A program made the translations under genes and the position numbers. Below, piece by piece: positions 12,363-24,100 of a stretch of 64,000 nt of DNA. How positions within the stretch are numbered: the stretch's first letter is position 1; every line of letters starts with the position of its first letter. The notes beneath the pieces are model-generated. The model was not told the DNA's origin, did no database searches, and was given only the letters and a program-made list of their open reading frames with translations. Source of the stretch: Klebsormidium nitens (Eukaryota; Streptophyta; Klebsormidiophyceae; Klebsormidiales; Klebsormidiaceae); NCBI GenBank assembly GCA_000708835.1, contig DF237287.1, positions 32,294-96,293 on the forward strand, written 5' to 3'.

Positions 12363-13886
12363 AGATACCATCCAAGTACACAGAATGGTGACCATCGGAT
12401 GCTTGAGCCATCTGTATTATTTGTTATGCCCCTCATTCAGGACAATTCCTAAGTATGAGTGTCATGCTTCAAAAACTAATAGCTAGGCGAGCAATGTAGT
12501 TTCTCCAACAAAATATTAGCCCCTATGAAATCAACTTTAGCGTTCTGGTAGCTGTTGAACTGTCCAGCTGAGGGGGTTTCTCATCAGTCTCTAAAAGTTT
12601 GTTAAATGGCCCACCATTTGCCCCCAGGACCATCAGCTTCCCTTTACCATCGGCATTGAGAATGTGTGCACCTTGTGCACTAGCTATCAGCGAAGAGTCT
12701 ATTTGCTATTGAAAATGACATTGATGATTTACTCTGCAGGCTGATCGAAGGGCAAAATTGAAGGAAACTGGCCCAGTCCCTGCAATCAAACAGGCTCTTG
12801 CACGGGGTGAAAGTAAGTGAGGAGTTTAACTTGTACACCATGGAAGATTGATGCCAACCCAAAATACGAACACTGATTGAAGGTGGCTACACGCTGCGTG
12901 CTGGCTCCCGCAGCAATCCTGGAACGGCTGCGCAATAGTGACATGGTTAAACTGTACATATCAGGGTCCTTCTGCTTCAGTGGTCACGCTGCAGAGTAAG
13001 AAAACCTGTTGCAAGCCTTGTAGCTCCTCCAGACTCCATGTGTTTGAAGGTAGGAAGTAAGCTATTGACATCAGGCATTCGCCGCGTCAGCTGATGCCTG
13101 AAGAATACAGACAGAAGGACTGTGTACAATGTGTCATGTATAGTATCGGTCTTTTACGAGTTACAAGAATCTGACTTGATCATATGAGGGCCCTTGGAGA
13201 AGATGTTTGCATAGTACGAACTCTCGAGCTGCGTTGAAGATCCGTGAATCATTCTGGTCATCTTGATGAACAATGACTAATACTAGGTATGGTCGGAGAT
13301 CATGTCGCTTGGGACTGTCACTGTGCACCACATCATGACAATTGATATGGCGGGGCCGATCAGGCCCCTATATGAGGCGCATGCCGCCAGACTATCGATG
13401 ATCCTGCATGTGTTTAAAGCAACGATCGATATGCTCAAGTTGAACCAAGCACGCGTGAAAGCATTTGGCGCGTTCCATGGTCATGCTCAAAAATGGAAAT
13501 CCGCAATAATGATCATGTGCACTCAAAGCACCGTCACGATATTGTGCGCATGGCCAGCACGTATGGACTCATGTACACCTTCGCGATGTTCAATTCTAGA
13601 TGGACCATGCAAAAAAGTAAAACATATACTATCTCTTCAAGACGTGGGCCCGATGCATTCCTATGCAACAACATTGTTTCGTAACATAGCATCAACTGAG
13701 CTTGAACGGGGCTTGAACCGCGCTAAATTCTATCAGGACTGGATAGGAAGAGATTGCTGAGCAAATGATATAGTCAACTTAAGCAAGTTCCTCGAACGAG
13801 TATTGTCGTGAATGAGAGTCGGACATTGCGCCCGAGCCTCAGGGCCATCTAACAAAACTCAATCAACATTGGTCTGCATGCCTAAG

Positions 13887-16800
13887 TTACTCTACTCTCG
13901 ACTTTTTCGAAAAATTCGGGTTCTCGTGGGACTCGACGTCGCTACTTTTATCAGATGAGCATTGCATATGCATTGTATCCTGTTGACTGTAGCCCACATC
14001 GTCAGGCAGAGTGAAACTAACGCAGAGCATTGTCTGCGATGCACAAGACGATACCGCGTCAGGCTTGCTATGATGCAGCAACTGTTGCTCTTAGCGAGCA
14101 CAAAGAGATCAGACGGGAAAAGCAACCAGGTCTGCCGCGCAAGTTGTGCTGACGTCACGAGCGGGTCTGGATAGCGGATCTCAAAGGCCCCTAGTTTTTA
14201 CTCCAGAGGCAGCCCATGACCGACCCTGCAACCACTACCGGTCCCATACCTTCTAGAGGACGAGAAACGGAAAACTGAAACGAGAACAGACCAGAAAATG
14301 TGTTCCTGGACTGGCTAGAGTCGCTGACACCATGAGTGACACAACTTCATGAAACAGAGCGACGTTACGCTGAAGGACATCAGAAAGAGACAAGCGGTCT
14401 CACCTTATTCGGGGCCACATCACGAACGTTCCAAACGACTGGCTTAGGGATCGCCCCTCCCAACGCCTCCTCAGCGCGCTGCAAGGATGGCACAGCAACT
14501 TTCAGGACGGGCTTGTTATAAAGTTGGAAGCTTCGTCATCGTTCCAAAAGCTGCTGTGGTGTCGCAACCGCCAAGGGGAAGGTGCAGTAGAGTCTCGGTG
14601 TGGTCGCGGGGAAATGGAGGCCGGTGTCGTCAGATAGTCAGAAAGCTCAGAAAGCGGAGTTTCATCTTTTTTGCAAAGCTTATGCAATCAACATTTCAAA
14701 AGGGACCCACTTTGAAGAGCCCTAGATCGTCTCGCACTCTCAATTGGCGGCTTTGAAAACAAAGAAGCGCACCACCTATCCAGGTTAGCGCCCGAGCACA
14801 GCCGCGAGCAGTGGCGAAAGACAGGTGGAGAAAGCAATAACGTACCCTGATGACGTCAGCGTCCGTTTCATCCGCCCTGGCGAAGCAGTAGCAGTGGATG
14901 CGCGGCAGGGGGAGGCGCCAGCTGGCGCGGTCGAACAGGCCGTTGAACACGTCTGCAAAGAGGCGTGGAAAGGAGCAGAAAACGATTAGTACCGCACCTT
15001 TCGGAAGACTTGGCCGCCTCGACCAACTTCGTGCTCTGCTGAGATTCGAATTCTGAGCCGTCCGATGGCGAGATTTGTCGGCATCGACGGCCCGAGTCTG
15101 CAACCGTCCAGATCAGGAGTGAACCTCCCAACTTCGGACAATCGAAGCTTCTTCTCCGGGGGTTTGCAAGCGAGAGGTTCAGTTGGCTGCACATTCGATC
15201 ATTTTCTGACCGTTCAAGAACTCCGTGAGGTGAAGCGTTTTAGGATCAGATTAGAAGCTTGCAGCGCCCTTGCTGCCTGAAAAGCAACTGTAGAAGGACC
15301 ACAGCAGTGTGAGGGCTTTTGTCCTTTCTTTCCGCTTCTTCGTTATCGCAGGAAAACGAACACAAGGATCGGCGGCGGGGCTAACTATATGGACTGACAG
15401 ACAGCAATCTCGCAGCCTCGTCAACAGCGTCCAGTCTCGCCGAGCTTATCAGTCACGAACCACGATTTTGAGCACAGGAAATTTGCGAGTCCATCGAGCG
15501 GAAGTTTGCCCTTTCCACTCACCCAGAAACTCGATTCCCGACGCCGGCAGGTTCATGACCACGTGGTCGATTTTCCGGGGCGTCTCCGGCACCGGCTCTT
15601 TGGGCGGCCGCACCGCCGCCGCCTTCCCGCCCTTTCCAACTTTTCCCCCGGGGGGCACGCTCCCGCTGCCACCTGATGCGTTTTGCCCCGCCCCTCCGGT
15701 GCTCGGAAGCACCCCCCCAGGCCCACTACTGCTCCCCACCTCCCGCGAAAGCCTGCTCGCGGTGCCAGCTTCAAGTGTTCCGTTTGGACCTTCCCCGGAG
15801 GTTCGAGATTCCGTTCCCCCAGCCGGAAACCCCTGCGCCCGCTCCGTGGTTGTTTCTGTTGCGGAAGCGGGCCCCACATTGTCTTGTCGGTAAGTGGCAA
15901 GCCCCAACCCTTGGTCCGAAATTTGCTGCCCTGCTTGACTGCTCTCGGCGGCACTTGCCTGACTATTGAACTTCTGACCATCTACAGGGGGGCTGTTTGA
16001 CGGCGGGTGGAGGGGAGGTGGCTGAGACTCCGCCGGACGGACGAGCGACCGGACAAATTCGCGGGCGTCCAAAGTGGAGACGCGGATACGGTGTGCGACC
16101 TACAAGCAGAAACGGAGCTTTTCGGGGCCGGCACTGGGGCACGCCTCGCATCAGCACCCCATCCTGATCGCAACTCCTAGCCTTTAGAGGAGCGCTATTG
16201 CGGGGGTATGAAACGGTAGGCACTCGTATCTCTAGTGCCTGTGAATCTCTCTAGTGCCGGTGAGTCACTTCCAGGAAAAAACTGTCTTTCAATAAGGGAG
16301 GCGGTGAGAAGATTGCTGAAACCGTAGGCACCGGTTTGCATGGAACTACCACGTTCAGCTCATTCTTTGCCAGGCAGCGCAGCGATCGAAGTCACCACAG
16401 TCAAACGGCCGTCCTATTTTCTTCAACTCACGTCTTTTAACACGGTGTAGAACGACCCAAAATGGTATCGAAGCAAGAGATGCCTTCTGTGCAGAGTCGC
16501 CTGACCTTGTTGAGCTTGGAGTTGATAGCGAGATAGTGGGTGCTCTGCGGGTTGAGGTCGTTGGCGTAAACGGCGCAGCCCTTGAGCGCCGCAGGGATGG
16601 CGAACGGCCCAATCCCGGCAAACATGTCGCCTGTAGATCAGGCGTCTTTGGCCGTTAAACCATGGATGGTTAGGGGCTGGTCAAGAAGTGGTTGTATGTC
16701 CAATAAATAGACTTGGGCAATAAGCAGCCTTGGAGCAAGGTTAGACACTGGATATCCAACTAATAAACTGAAATCAAGTCTGGTACACAGCCTGGTTAGC

Positions 16801-19712
16801 GGCCAATACGTCCTGTGAGAGGAGATGCAGATACTTATGCATCAAAATCGATTCTGTAAGGGCGGCGGACTACATTGACCGGAAGCAGATGGGTACGAAG
16901 TGCTGTCTCTTGGGCAACGAGGCTCATGCCGAAGACCGGACCTGGATTCAAACGAAGGGAGCGCACCGGTGTATCGTCACATGAAGAATCCATTCCGCCT
17001 TGCGTTCCCAGCTTTCGCTTTCACTTAGAGACAGGTGCAACCTTATTAAAACAACGGCAAGTCTTTTTCTTCGCCACTTACAGATAACGTCCTCCCGCGC
17101 GAACTGGTCGACGAGGCGGCTGTGCTCGAACTCGAGGCGCGAGTTCCAGTAGACCTGCGCGTAGTCCAGCTGGAAGCGCGCGCTGTGCTGTTTCACCTCG
17201 GTGACGGTGGAGGGATCCCCCGCGAGCACCTCGAAGGTGGGCACGCGGAACTCGTTCTCGATGGTGCCCACCTTGTTGAGCACGGTAAGGATGCGCGGGA
17301 AGTTCTTCTCTAGAAGCACCTCGCCTGACAGGGGGTAACAAGATGGGTTACCGACTGGGTTGAAAACGGGGTCATTTTGGTAGTAAACGAATCTGGATAT
17401 CGGATGAACGGCTGCTTTTAAGGGATTCTTTCTTGACAGTGCCCACTTCGTTGAGGACGGTGCGGATGCGTGGAGAGTTCCTCTCCGAAAGCACCTCGCC
17501 TGGCAGGGGTGGAAACCGAGATGGATTGAGAACGAGGCTTGTTTTGATGTAGAAGAAACTGGGGACGGCTGCGCCAAGGTGTTCGTCGTCATTCCGTGGC
17601 CGATGCACGGGAAGTTACTTCCCCTGAGAATGTCCCTCATTCTGCGTCAACCTTCGGGTCTTCAGAAGCTCGGCAGCCTAAGATGGGATTCCCAAAGCAC
17701 CCCGCCTGGCAGGGGGTTGTGGGATGTGTACTGTAAGGTGAGTGCGGGTGAGATACTGTTGTAAACGATTCGTTAAGGTAATGACACAATGCCCAACTCT
17801 TCCAAAGCGCTTTCTTGGCTGCTTGGAAAGAGAGTAACATTATGCCAGGATCACTTGTAAAAGCTTCAATTGGGCTACTGAAGCTGACGATTCAGGTCGT
17901 GAAACAGCTTGAGTCACTCAGCTGTGCTGGCACCAAAGCTCTAATCTTACAGAAAGCTCAAAAATCGTCCTGCCGAAGCATTTGGCCACTGAGGGAAACA
18001 CGATCTCAGCTTTATCAAACTATGTGTTATATCGCTTGAACGTGGACATAAGCCAAGCGTTGCGCAGAACCCGCACCGATTATCCTCCTGTACGGCAGCA
18101 GCTCGTCCCTCAGGTTCACGTGGGCCACGTGTCCAATCGTCTCGAACGAGCTCGGCACCTCGGCTCCCGCAGGAAGAACCTCCTTCAGCACTTGGTCTGC
18201 AAAGGGGAGCAGAGACTGGGTCTTGACCCAGAACTGCCGAGACTTTTGAGCTTCCAGCTGGCAACTTAAGCGCTTATATTGACTGGTCGCACGCAGAAAT
18301 TCCTTCTTGGTTGAATCATGGCCGCCCCTAAGAAGACCTGCTTAGCTTGCAGGATGCTGGCAAACAAATGACGACCCTGCTTTAAGGGCACTGCGATTTG
18401 ATAAAACTTGGTTGACAGTCAATCTTACTTTGTGGAGAGCAATTGGCAAGCCACGGGTTTTACCGCAAAGCAACTACCAATGCATCGCCGCACCCCCAGA
18501 GGCACAACTTTTTCTTCTTGGCTTTCCAGGCTCGTGAGAAAAGCGAAAGAAGCAAACCGATGAAAATCTCAGACAACAAAGCAGGTTATGTGTTTACCCG
18601 CAGTGTAACTATCGTAGTCGAGCACAACCTCGTGCTGCGTAATCTCCACATCCCGGTCCGCTTTCAGTTCCGCCGCAACGCTCTCCGGGAGCCCCGCAAG
18701 ATCCAAACCGCTCACGTTCTCGCCCAGGAGGATGAGCCGCGTTTCTGGTCGGGCCTCTTCCACAATCACATTCCGCACTTTTGGGTACTCTGCCTTGAAC
18801 CTGCGGGTGAATCACGCTTAGCTGTGGTCAGGGCTACGACACTGAGGCCAGCCTTTGAGGGTCTGTGAGCAGTTCTTTCAACTCAGTATTGTGATCCGCT
18901 TGCAATCTAGGCACAGGTATGTTCCCAACCCTCGCAATCCAATTGCCTGAACGTGACAAACATGTCGCAAACTTGCGGTGGCCGAGGGTGCATGTGCCCA
19001 GAATACTGCAAGGTGGATCACAATCCCGAGGGGCAGTCCAAGCAGGCTGAGCAGCGAGGCGGCAAACCTCGTCTTACGACTTTCACTGAGATTGTCCATA
19101 TCTTAGCTACCATCACAAGGACTATCTTTGTACCTCGTGAGTTCTAAACCCTGCAAGGATGCCCCAAAAGTGCTCATTTGCTCAGATTCTTCATCCATCA
19201 GATTCTTGACGGGTCCTATGTCAGGGCACATGCTCCCCTCACATGGGCTGCAAGAATGCAGTGAAACCCGCCTCCCAGGTGTCGAATGTGCAAGACAACA
19301 CTTTTGCAGCGCCGTCAGTCGGAAGCGCTTACTTGCTCCGCTTCTTACACGGTTGGTGGCAGGCCTCCAATTCAGGCACACAACGTAACATACCGGCTCC
19401 AACAATGCGAAGTAACTTTCAACCTAGGCGCCAAGATTGTGAACATCTTGCAATATTCACCGGGCAAAGCAGCCATTCCCCTCACTTGCTCAGCTTTTTG
19501 ACGAGCTGGTGACACGCCCCCTTGGGAACCCGCAGCGCCTGCACCGTCACTCTCTTCACAAACTTGCTGCGGTCCAGCACCACATGGACTTCCTCCACCG
19601 ATGCCGCACCTCCAGGAGCAGCATTTTGCTCTGGCGCCATCTCGGCCGTCCGCTCCGGAATCATCTCAGTCGTCCGTTCCGACGCCACCTCAGCGCCGGC
19701 CACGAATGCCAT
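13887..19712 (-). CDS. TRM5: tRNA (guanine-N1)-methyltransferase TRM5 (m1G37)
   Basis: The enzyme methylates G37 next to the anticodon using S-adenosylmethionine, which prevents frameshifting. Nine exons (translation order): 19712-19486, 18800-18598, 18196-18077, 17324-17082, 16630-16506, 16099-15523, 14952-14846, 14478-14404, 14033-13887, all in phase, giving 607 aa. The N-terminal region includes [10 protein letters not shown]. The central part has [30 protein letters not shown] and [14 protein letters not shown]. The SAM-binding loop [13 protein letters not shown] is near residues 266-278, followed by VYANDLNP and the catalytic-type motif MNLPAS at about 488-493. The C-terminal end has VRDVAPNK and [10 protein letters not shown] Gly/Ser/Pro-rich insert of about 140 residues sits inside the methyltransferase domain between DAREFV and [10 protein letters not shown]. 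Plant homologues also carry an insert near here, but this one is long. The donor of exon 3 is GTGCGG; choosing it gives the conserved IIGEV. Confidence 0.95.
16647..16808. mobile_element. MITE-like element, copy 1 (TRM5 intron)
   Basis: A 162-base element begins tttggccgttaaacc and ends ggttagcggccaata, so its ends are imperfect inverted repeats (ttggccgytaa(a)cc on both). Internally it shares catggatggttaggggct, actgg and agtctggt-accagcctggttag with the copy at 26031. A cgtc word flanks both ends and may be a target-site duplication. It has no coding capacity. It lies just inside the TRM5 intron upstream of the MFAGIGPF exon. Confidence 0.7.
17240..17745 (-). repeat. Three graded copies of the TRM5 exon-4 acceptor edge
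   Basis: The real acceptor and exon start (GCGAGGTGCTTCTAGAGAAG, up to GTGGGCACCATCGAG) are at 17241-17335. A diverged copy at about 17438-17530 still has a usable AG and reads [19 protein letters not shown] in the same frame. A shorter, more decayed copy lies at about 17684-17725. The intronic sequence upstream of the acceptor is duplicated too. Confidence 0.85.
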
Positions 19713-21197
19713 CGCAGTGAAAGGGCGCGTTTGACTCTGTCTCAAGGATCTTGGGCTAAGTGCTGCGATTCTGAAACTGTTGCACGAGTCCCTTCCGGAA
19801 TTTTCCAACACGCGCTGTGGTACGTCGGCTGCTCTTGTGCGTACACAGGTTGTCAGTACTGAATCGAATGCGAGCGGAAAAGGTCTGGTGGCGTCAAGGA
19901 TATGCGCCTTGAGATGAGCAGAACATATGCTTTGGCGGCAGGAGAGGGGGCCTGCCTGCCGACAGGCGGTAATCATCCGGCGCCAAATGGTGGTGTCGTC
20001 CCTTGGCCGCTCAGCTCTTTTCAGAGGCTCTCAGAGGCTCTCCCTCGGAAAACTTGCCCCCCCTCTGCCCTTGCTGACGTCTTTCTCTGCGGGCATGTCT
20101 GGCCCGTCACAAAACAGAATGCAAGGGCAATCCCCTAAGTCCAGAAGCGACAATCTGCTGCATTCGGCGTTTGTACAGAGAAATGAGCTGGCGCATGGAC
20201 ACGCCACCTCCAGATTCGCCTGAGTTGCTGTGCAGATTGCACCATGCACAGCTCAAGCGCAGGGAATACTAGCAAGAAGGATGATCCCCCTGGCGTAACA
20301 AACTAGACATGCTGCATGTACGATAATTAAACAATTTGCTGCGGGCTGGCATGCTATCATCTATGTCGTCAGGGCTCTCTGCAAGCGGTTCAGCCGTCAG
20401 ATTAGGTACTCATACAAGTTGCCTGCTGCACTCTTGGGGCATCGGAGCCTTTGAAATTATGCATTTGAGCTTCTCCTGTGGCAAATTATTGTGCGGCGCC
20501 CAGTCCAGATTCGATGGATATGTTTCCGGCGACCAGGACAATAAATGAGATTCGAGAGTCGAGACTCTAAATTTGAATCTGCGAATGGAAGGATAATACA
20601 GATTATACAGTCTGCCTCCGAGTCGGCCTTTCAGTTCAATTTGCCTCAAAATTTAAATACCCCACTTGACCGGTACCAAAGCGCTTATACCTGCTTTCTC
20701 ATCATAGCCTATGAAATCAGTCGCCGTGCAAGCGAAGACCAGTCTGACATGTCTGACACAGGACAGATAGTGATGTCAAGCATGCCAATGGCGCCCATGC
20801 AGCCTCATGCAGTGAAGTGAGGCTGAATTTCGACAGCGACTTCTGCCAAGGTGGGCAATGGCGGTGATCGCGCCCTCCACTGTCGACAAATGAATCCGAG
20901 AGAGGAGAATGGTGGTACTACCTAACCTGGTCCTGGTAGAAATTGGCGGGCGAGGAGGAAACACGGATAAGAAGACAGGGGCATTGCGCCGCAGGGCTGC
21001 ACCACTACTGCAGCACCAACTTTGCATTGGCGGTCGGCGCTTGCAATATCATTTCTCAATATCAGCTGCTGCTTGCACTAGTCTCCGTTCCTTTGCAGCA
21101 TGGGGGCTGCCATTCGTAGCAGCTAGCTGGCCACGCCCCTTTTCTTACTGAGCTGAGCAGCCCACTGAAACCTGCACCGCATCTCCCCCCCCTAAAG
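19713..21197. promoter_or_regulatory. Head-to-head spacer of TRM5 and CLC (shared promoter region)
   Basis: This is 1.5 kb between two divergent start codons. No reading frame with protein character is apparent. Promoters for both genes must lie here by position, but I see no specific box that I would defend. Confidence 0.5.
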
Positions 21198-24100
21198 ATG
21201 GCGGACGACCTCAAGAGCCCCTTGCTGGGCAGCTTTGGCAGCAGCAACGGGCACCCCCCCCCAGCACAGGTGGGGGTGGAGCACGGGCATATCATCAGTC
21301 GGGGCGTGTCCCCCCGGGGACAAAACGACTCCCCCCAGGGGTTTCACAATCAGGCAGACTTGACGGGCGCCGAATACAGCAGCGGCGACGGGGGCTCGCC
21401 GCGCCCCGAGTACTTTGGAAACGTGGGGGTGCAGACAGAGGATCTCAAAGAGGTGCCGGACTTGGAGAACGGGGAGTGCGAGGTGAAAGTGACGACTGGG
21501 CCGGCGTCGGTGGGGCCGATCATCGAGAGCCTGGATTACGAGATCAACGAGAACCAGATCTATAAGGAGCACCGGGTGAGTTGCTGGTCAACTTTGATAA
21601 ATTCTATGGTGTGCTTAAAATTTGGGTTGCATTGTTTGTTCTGGGGAACGAAGGCTTTTGGGCTCAAATCTCAGTAATTTCAAGGGTGTTTTGCTGCGGA
21701 CTATCATGGTCTGAATTGGAAGCTTGGGTCCTTGAAAGGTAATTGCTGCATTGCCCAATTGCATCAGCATCCGCTGGTCGCTCTGTGGCTTCTAAGCAGT
21801 GTTGCGGAATGGGCAACATGATGCATCGCAACGAGCCCATCTAATTTTGCTCAGGACTTGATTGTTGAACGCTTTATCGATCAGTGAAAGGTTTTTATTA
21901 CTATGAGCTTTCGCCGCTTTTGTTTGGACCTTTGCGGGCGCTACTGCCTGCGTTTGCATCCAATTCCTTGCTGTAGCGCCAAATGCAATGCTGCGTCCGT
22001 TGGGCTTGACTGTCGAGCTCCTGATACGCCCTCGCCTAGTTTCAGTAGTGGGCATACCGGGTCACTCACTCGCTTGCACCGTTGCTATTCCAGTTCTCGG
22101 CAATTCCGCTGCAAGACAATGCCACCATTCCCTTTTTAACACACGCCCTTGAGTTGCTATTTGACCTTAACCTACCCGGATGCCAACTTGATGTCGTTGG
22201 AGGGCTACTTTTGCTTCCCTCCTTCTTAAAGTTTTGAAGAGTCAATCGCTTTGATATCAAAGCTCTGATCCCAAAAGGCTGCTATTGAAACGGTTTTGTT
22301 CGGAATTGCTACCTTTTGAAGACTGCTTTTCAAGTCGCTAGGGACTGCCCAACAGTCTCTTCCACCCCTCCATCTTGCTCAGAGACCACTGTTACTCTAG
22401 ATGCCTTTGTTTGATAACTGAGTTTGACTTTTGAAACGAGCAGAGTGCCTTGTTCTTGAAGTCTGGCCTACTGTACCCCTTATGTCCTTTCCAAATGTCG
22501 CACCTCAGGTATGCCATGCGGCCCTCAGGTATGCCCTTGTCCCCTTCTGGCTCTGGTTTTCTGGACAGTTGAAGGCCTGTCCCTTTCAATCATGCATCAT
22601 GGGCTACCTGCTCAAACATGCCAATTGCCACAGCGAGTTGTCAAAGGGCTTGCCCCAAAGGTGTCCGCACCAGGGGAGAAGATTGACAAGAGAATCTTAA
22701 TAACCATATCCATTCTCCTCAAAAATGTTGACGTGTCCCGCTTTCTACTGAAGTGCTGCGCTTGAGTTCACCCCCACCCTAGGGTCAGTTTTGCCTCTCT
22801 TCTTGCTCCAAATGTTTTTGCTCCCCCCCCCCTTGATTCTCACACTCCCGGCTCCCCCCCCTCGAACTCTCACACTCTTGGTCCCCTCCCCTCGAATTCT
22901 CACACTCTCGGTCCCCCCCCCTTGAATTCTCACNNNNNNNNNNNNNNNNNNNNNNNNNNNNNNNNNNNNNNNNNNNNNCGTTCTCCTACTACCTCCTACC
23001 GTCCCCCCCGTTCCTAACTTCTCACACTCTCCGCCTCCCCCCCTACCTCCGAACTTCTACACGTCCTCCGACCCCCCCCCTCGAATTCTCACACTCTCGG
23101 GCCCCCCCTCGAATCCTCACACTCTCGGGTCCCCCCCCTACAGGACCGTGTCGCAGGCTACCGCTGGCAGTACGTCCTCCTCAAGTGGCTGTTTGCGTTC
23201 ATCATCGGCCTCGGCACCGCGCTCACCGCTTTCGCGATCAACCTCGGCGTCGAGAACGCGGCGGGCGCCAAGTTCATCCTCCTCTTCAAGTTTATGCGCG
23301 AGGGCCGCGTGTGGTTATCCTTCGTGGTTTACACGCTGGTCAACTTCGGGTTAGTGTTGACCTCGTCGCTCCTGGTGGCATATGTGGCGCCCGCCGCGGC
23401 GGGCTCGGGGATCCCCGAGGTGAAGAGCTACCTGAATGGGAACGACATCCCCGAGATCCTGAGCCTGCGCACGTTGGGGACTAAGGTGGGTAAGACTGTT
23501 ACGTTTGGGATCTCGTGAAGGCTAGATCTTTTCTCTGCCCCGGGTCTGCCTCTTTCAGATTTCCTACGAGATCGCGGGCTGCGAGGTCAATTGCTAGAAA
23601 GTCTCGCCATAAATGCCTAGGGTAGTAATATCAATACAAATAGCGTAGTATTTAATTCATCTGTATCTGAGGCGAAGAGCTGCCCAAAGAGGAATATATT
23701 ACTCAAGTGATGCTGAGCCTGTGCATGTGCGCGAACCAAGGTGGGTGGCTTTTGAAAGTTTGGAGGTTTGAGGGTTTGAGGGGTACAGAAGTTATGAAGG
23801 ATTTGAGTGTGCAGAATATGAGTTCCAAGTCGTGAAGTTATTGGACAAGCACAATTGCAAACAGCTTAGAATCCAGTGAACGTACAAGAAGCAACCACCA
23901 CATACGAAATCGCTTGATCAGTGGACTGGTATTTCGGCAGTGGTTGCTTTTGCCCAAAGAGAGATCTGCACCAATCGTTTTATGGGTGACACTAGATCGA
24001 AATTGAAGACGAGAGCGTTGTAAGCAAGTAGGCGACTTTCTTTGCCGGCAGATTGTGGGCAGCGTTGGGAGCGTTGGCGGTGGGTTGGCTGTGGGAAAGG

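Larger units (their letters stand above)
11052..13886. other. Gene-poor stretch upstream of PMM and downstream of TRM5
   Basis: This 2.8-kb region contains the PMM promoter side and the TRM5 3' flank. It holds a (caagttt) tandem repeat, a degenerate telomere-like tract and one possible coding fragment, listed separately. The rest (about 12400-13886) shows only scattered open frames without recognisable protein character. Confidence 0.6.

Noticed and set aside
13302..13760. Open frame of 152 codons on the plus strand between PMM and TRM5.
   Set aside because: No domain-like composition, no splice partners and no recognisable similarity; plausible as a chance frame.
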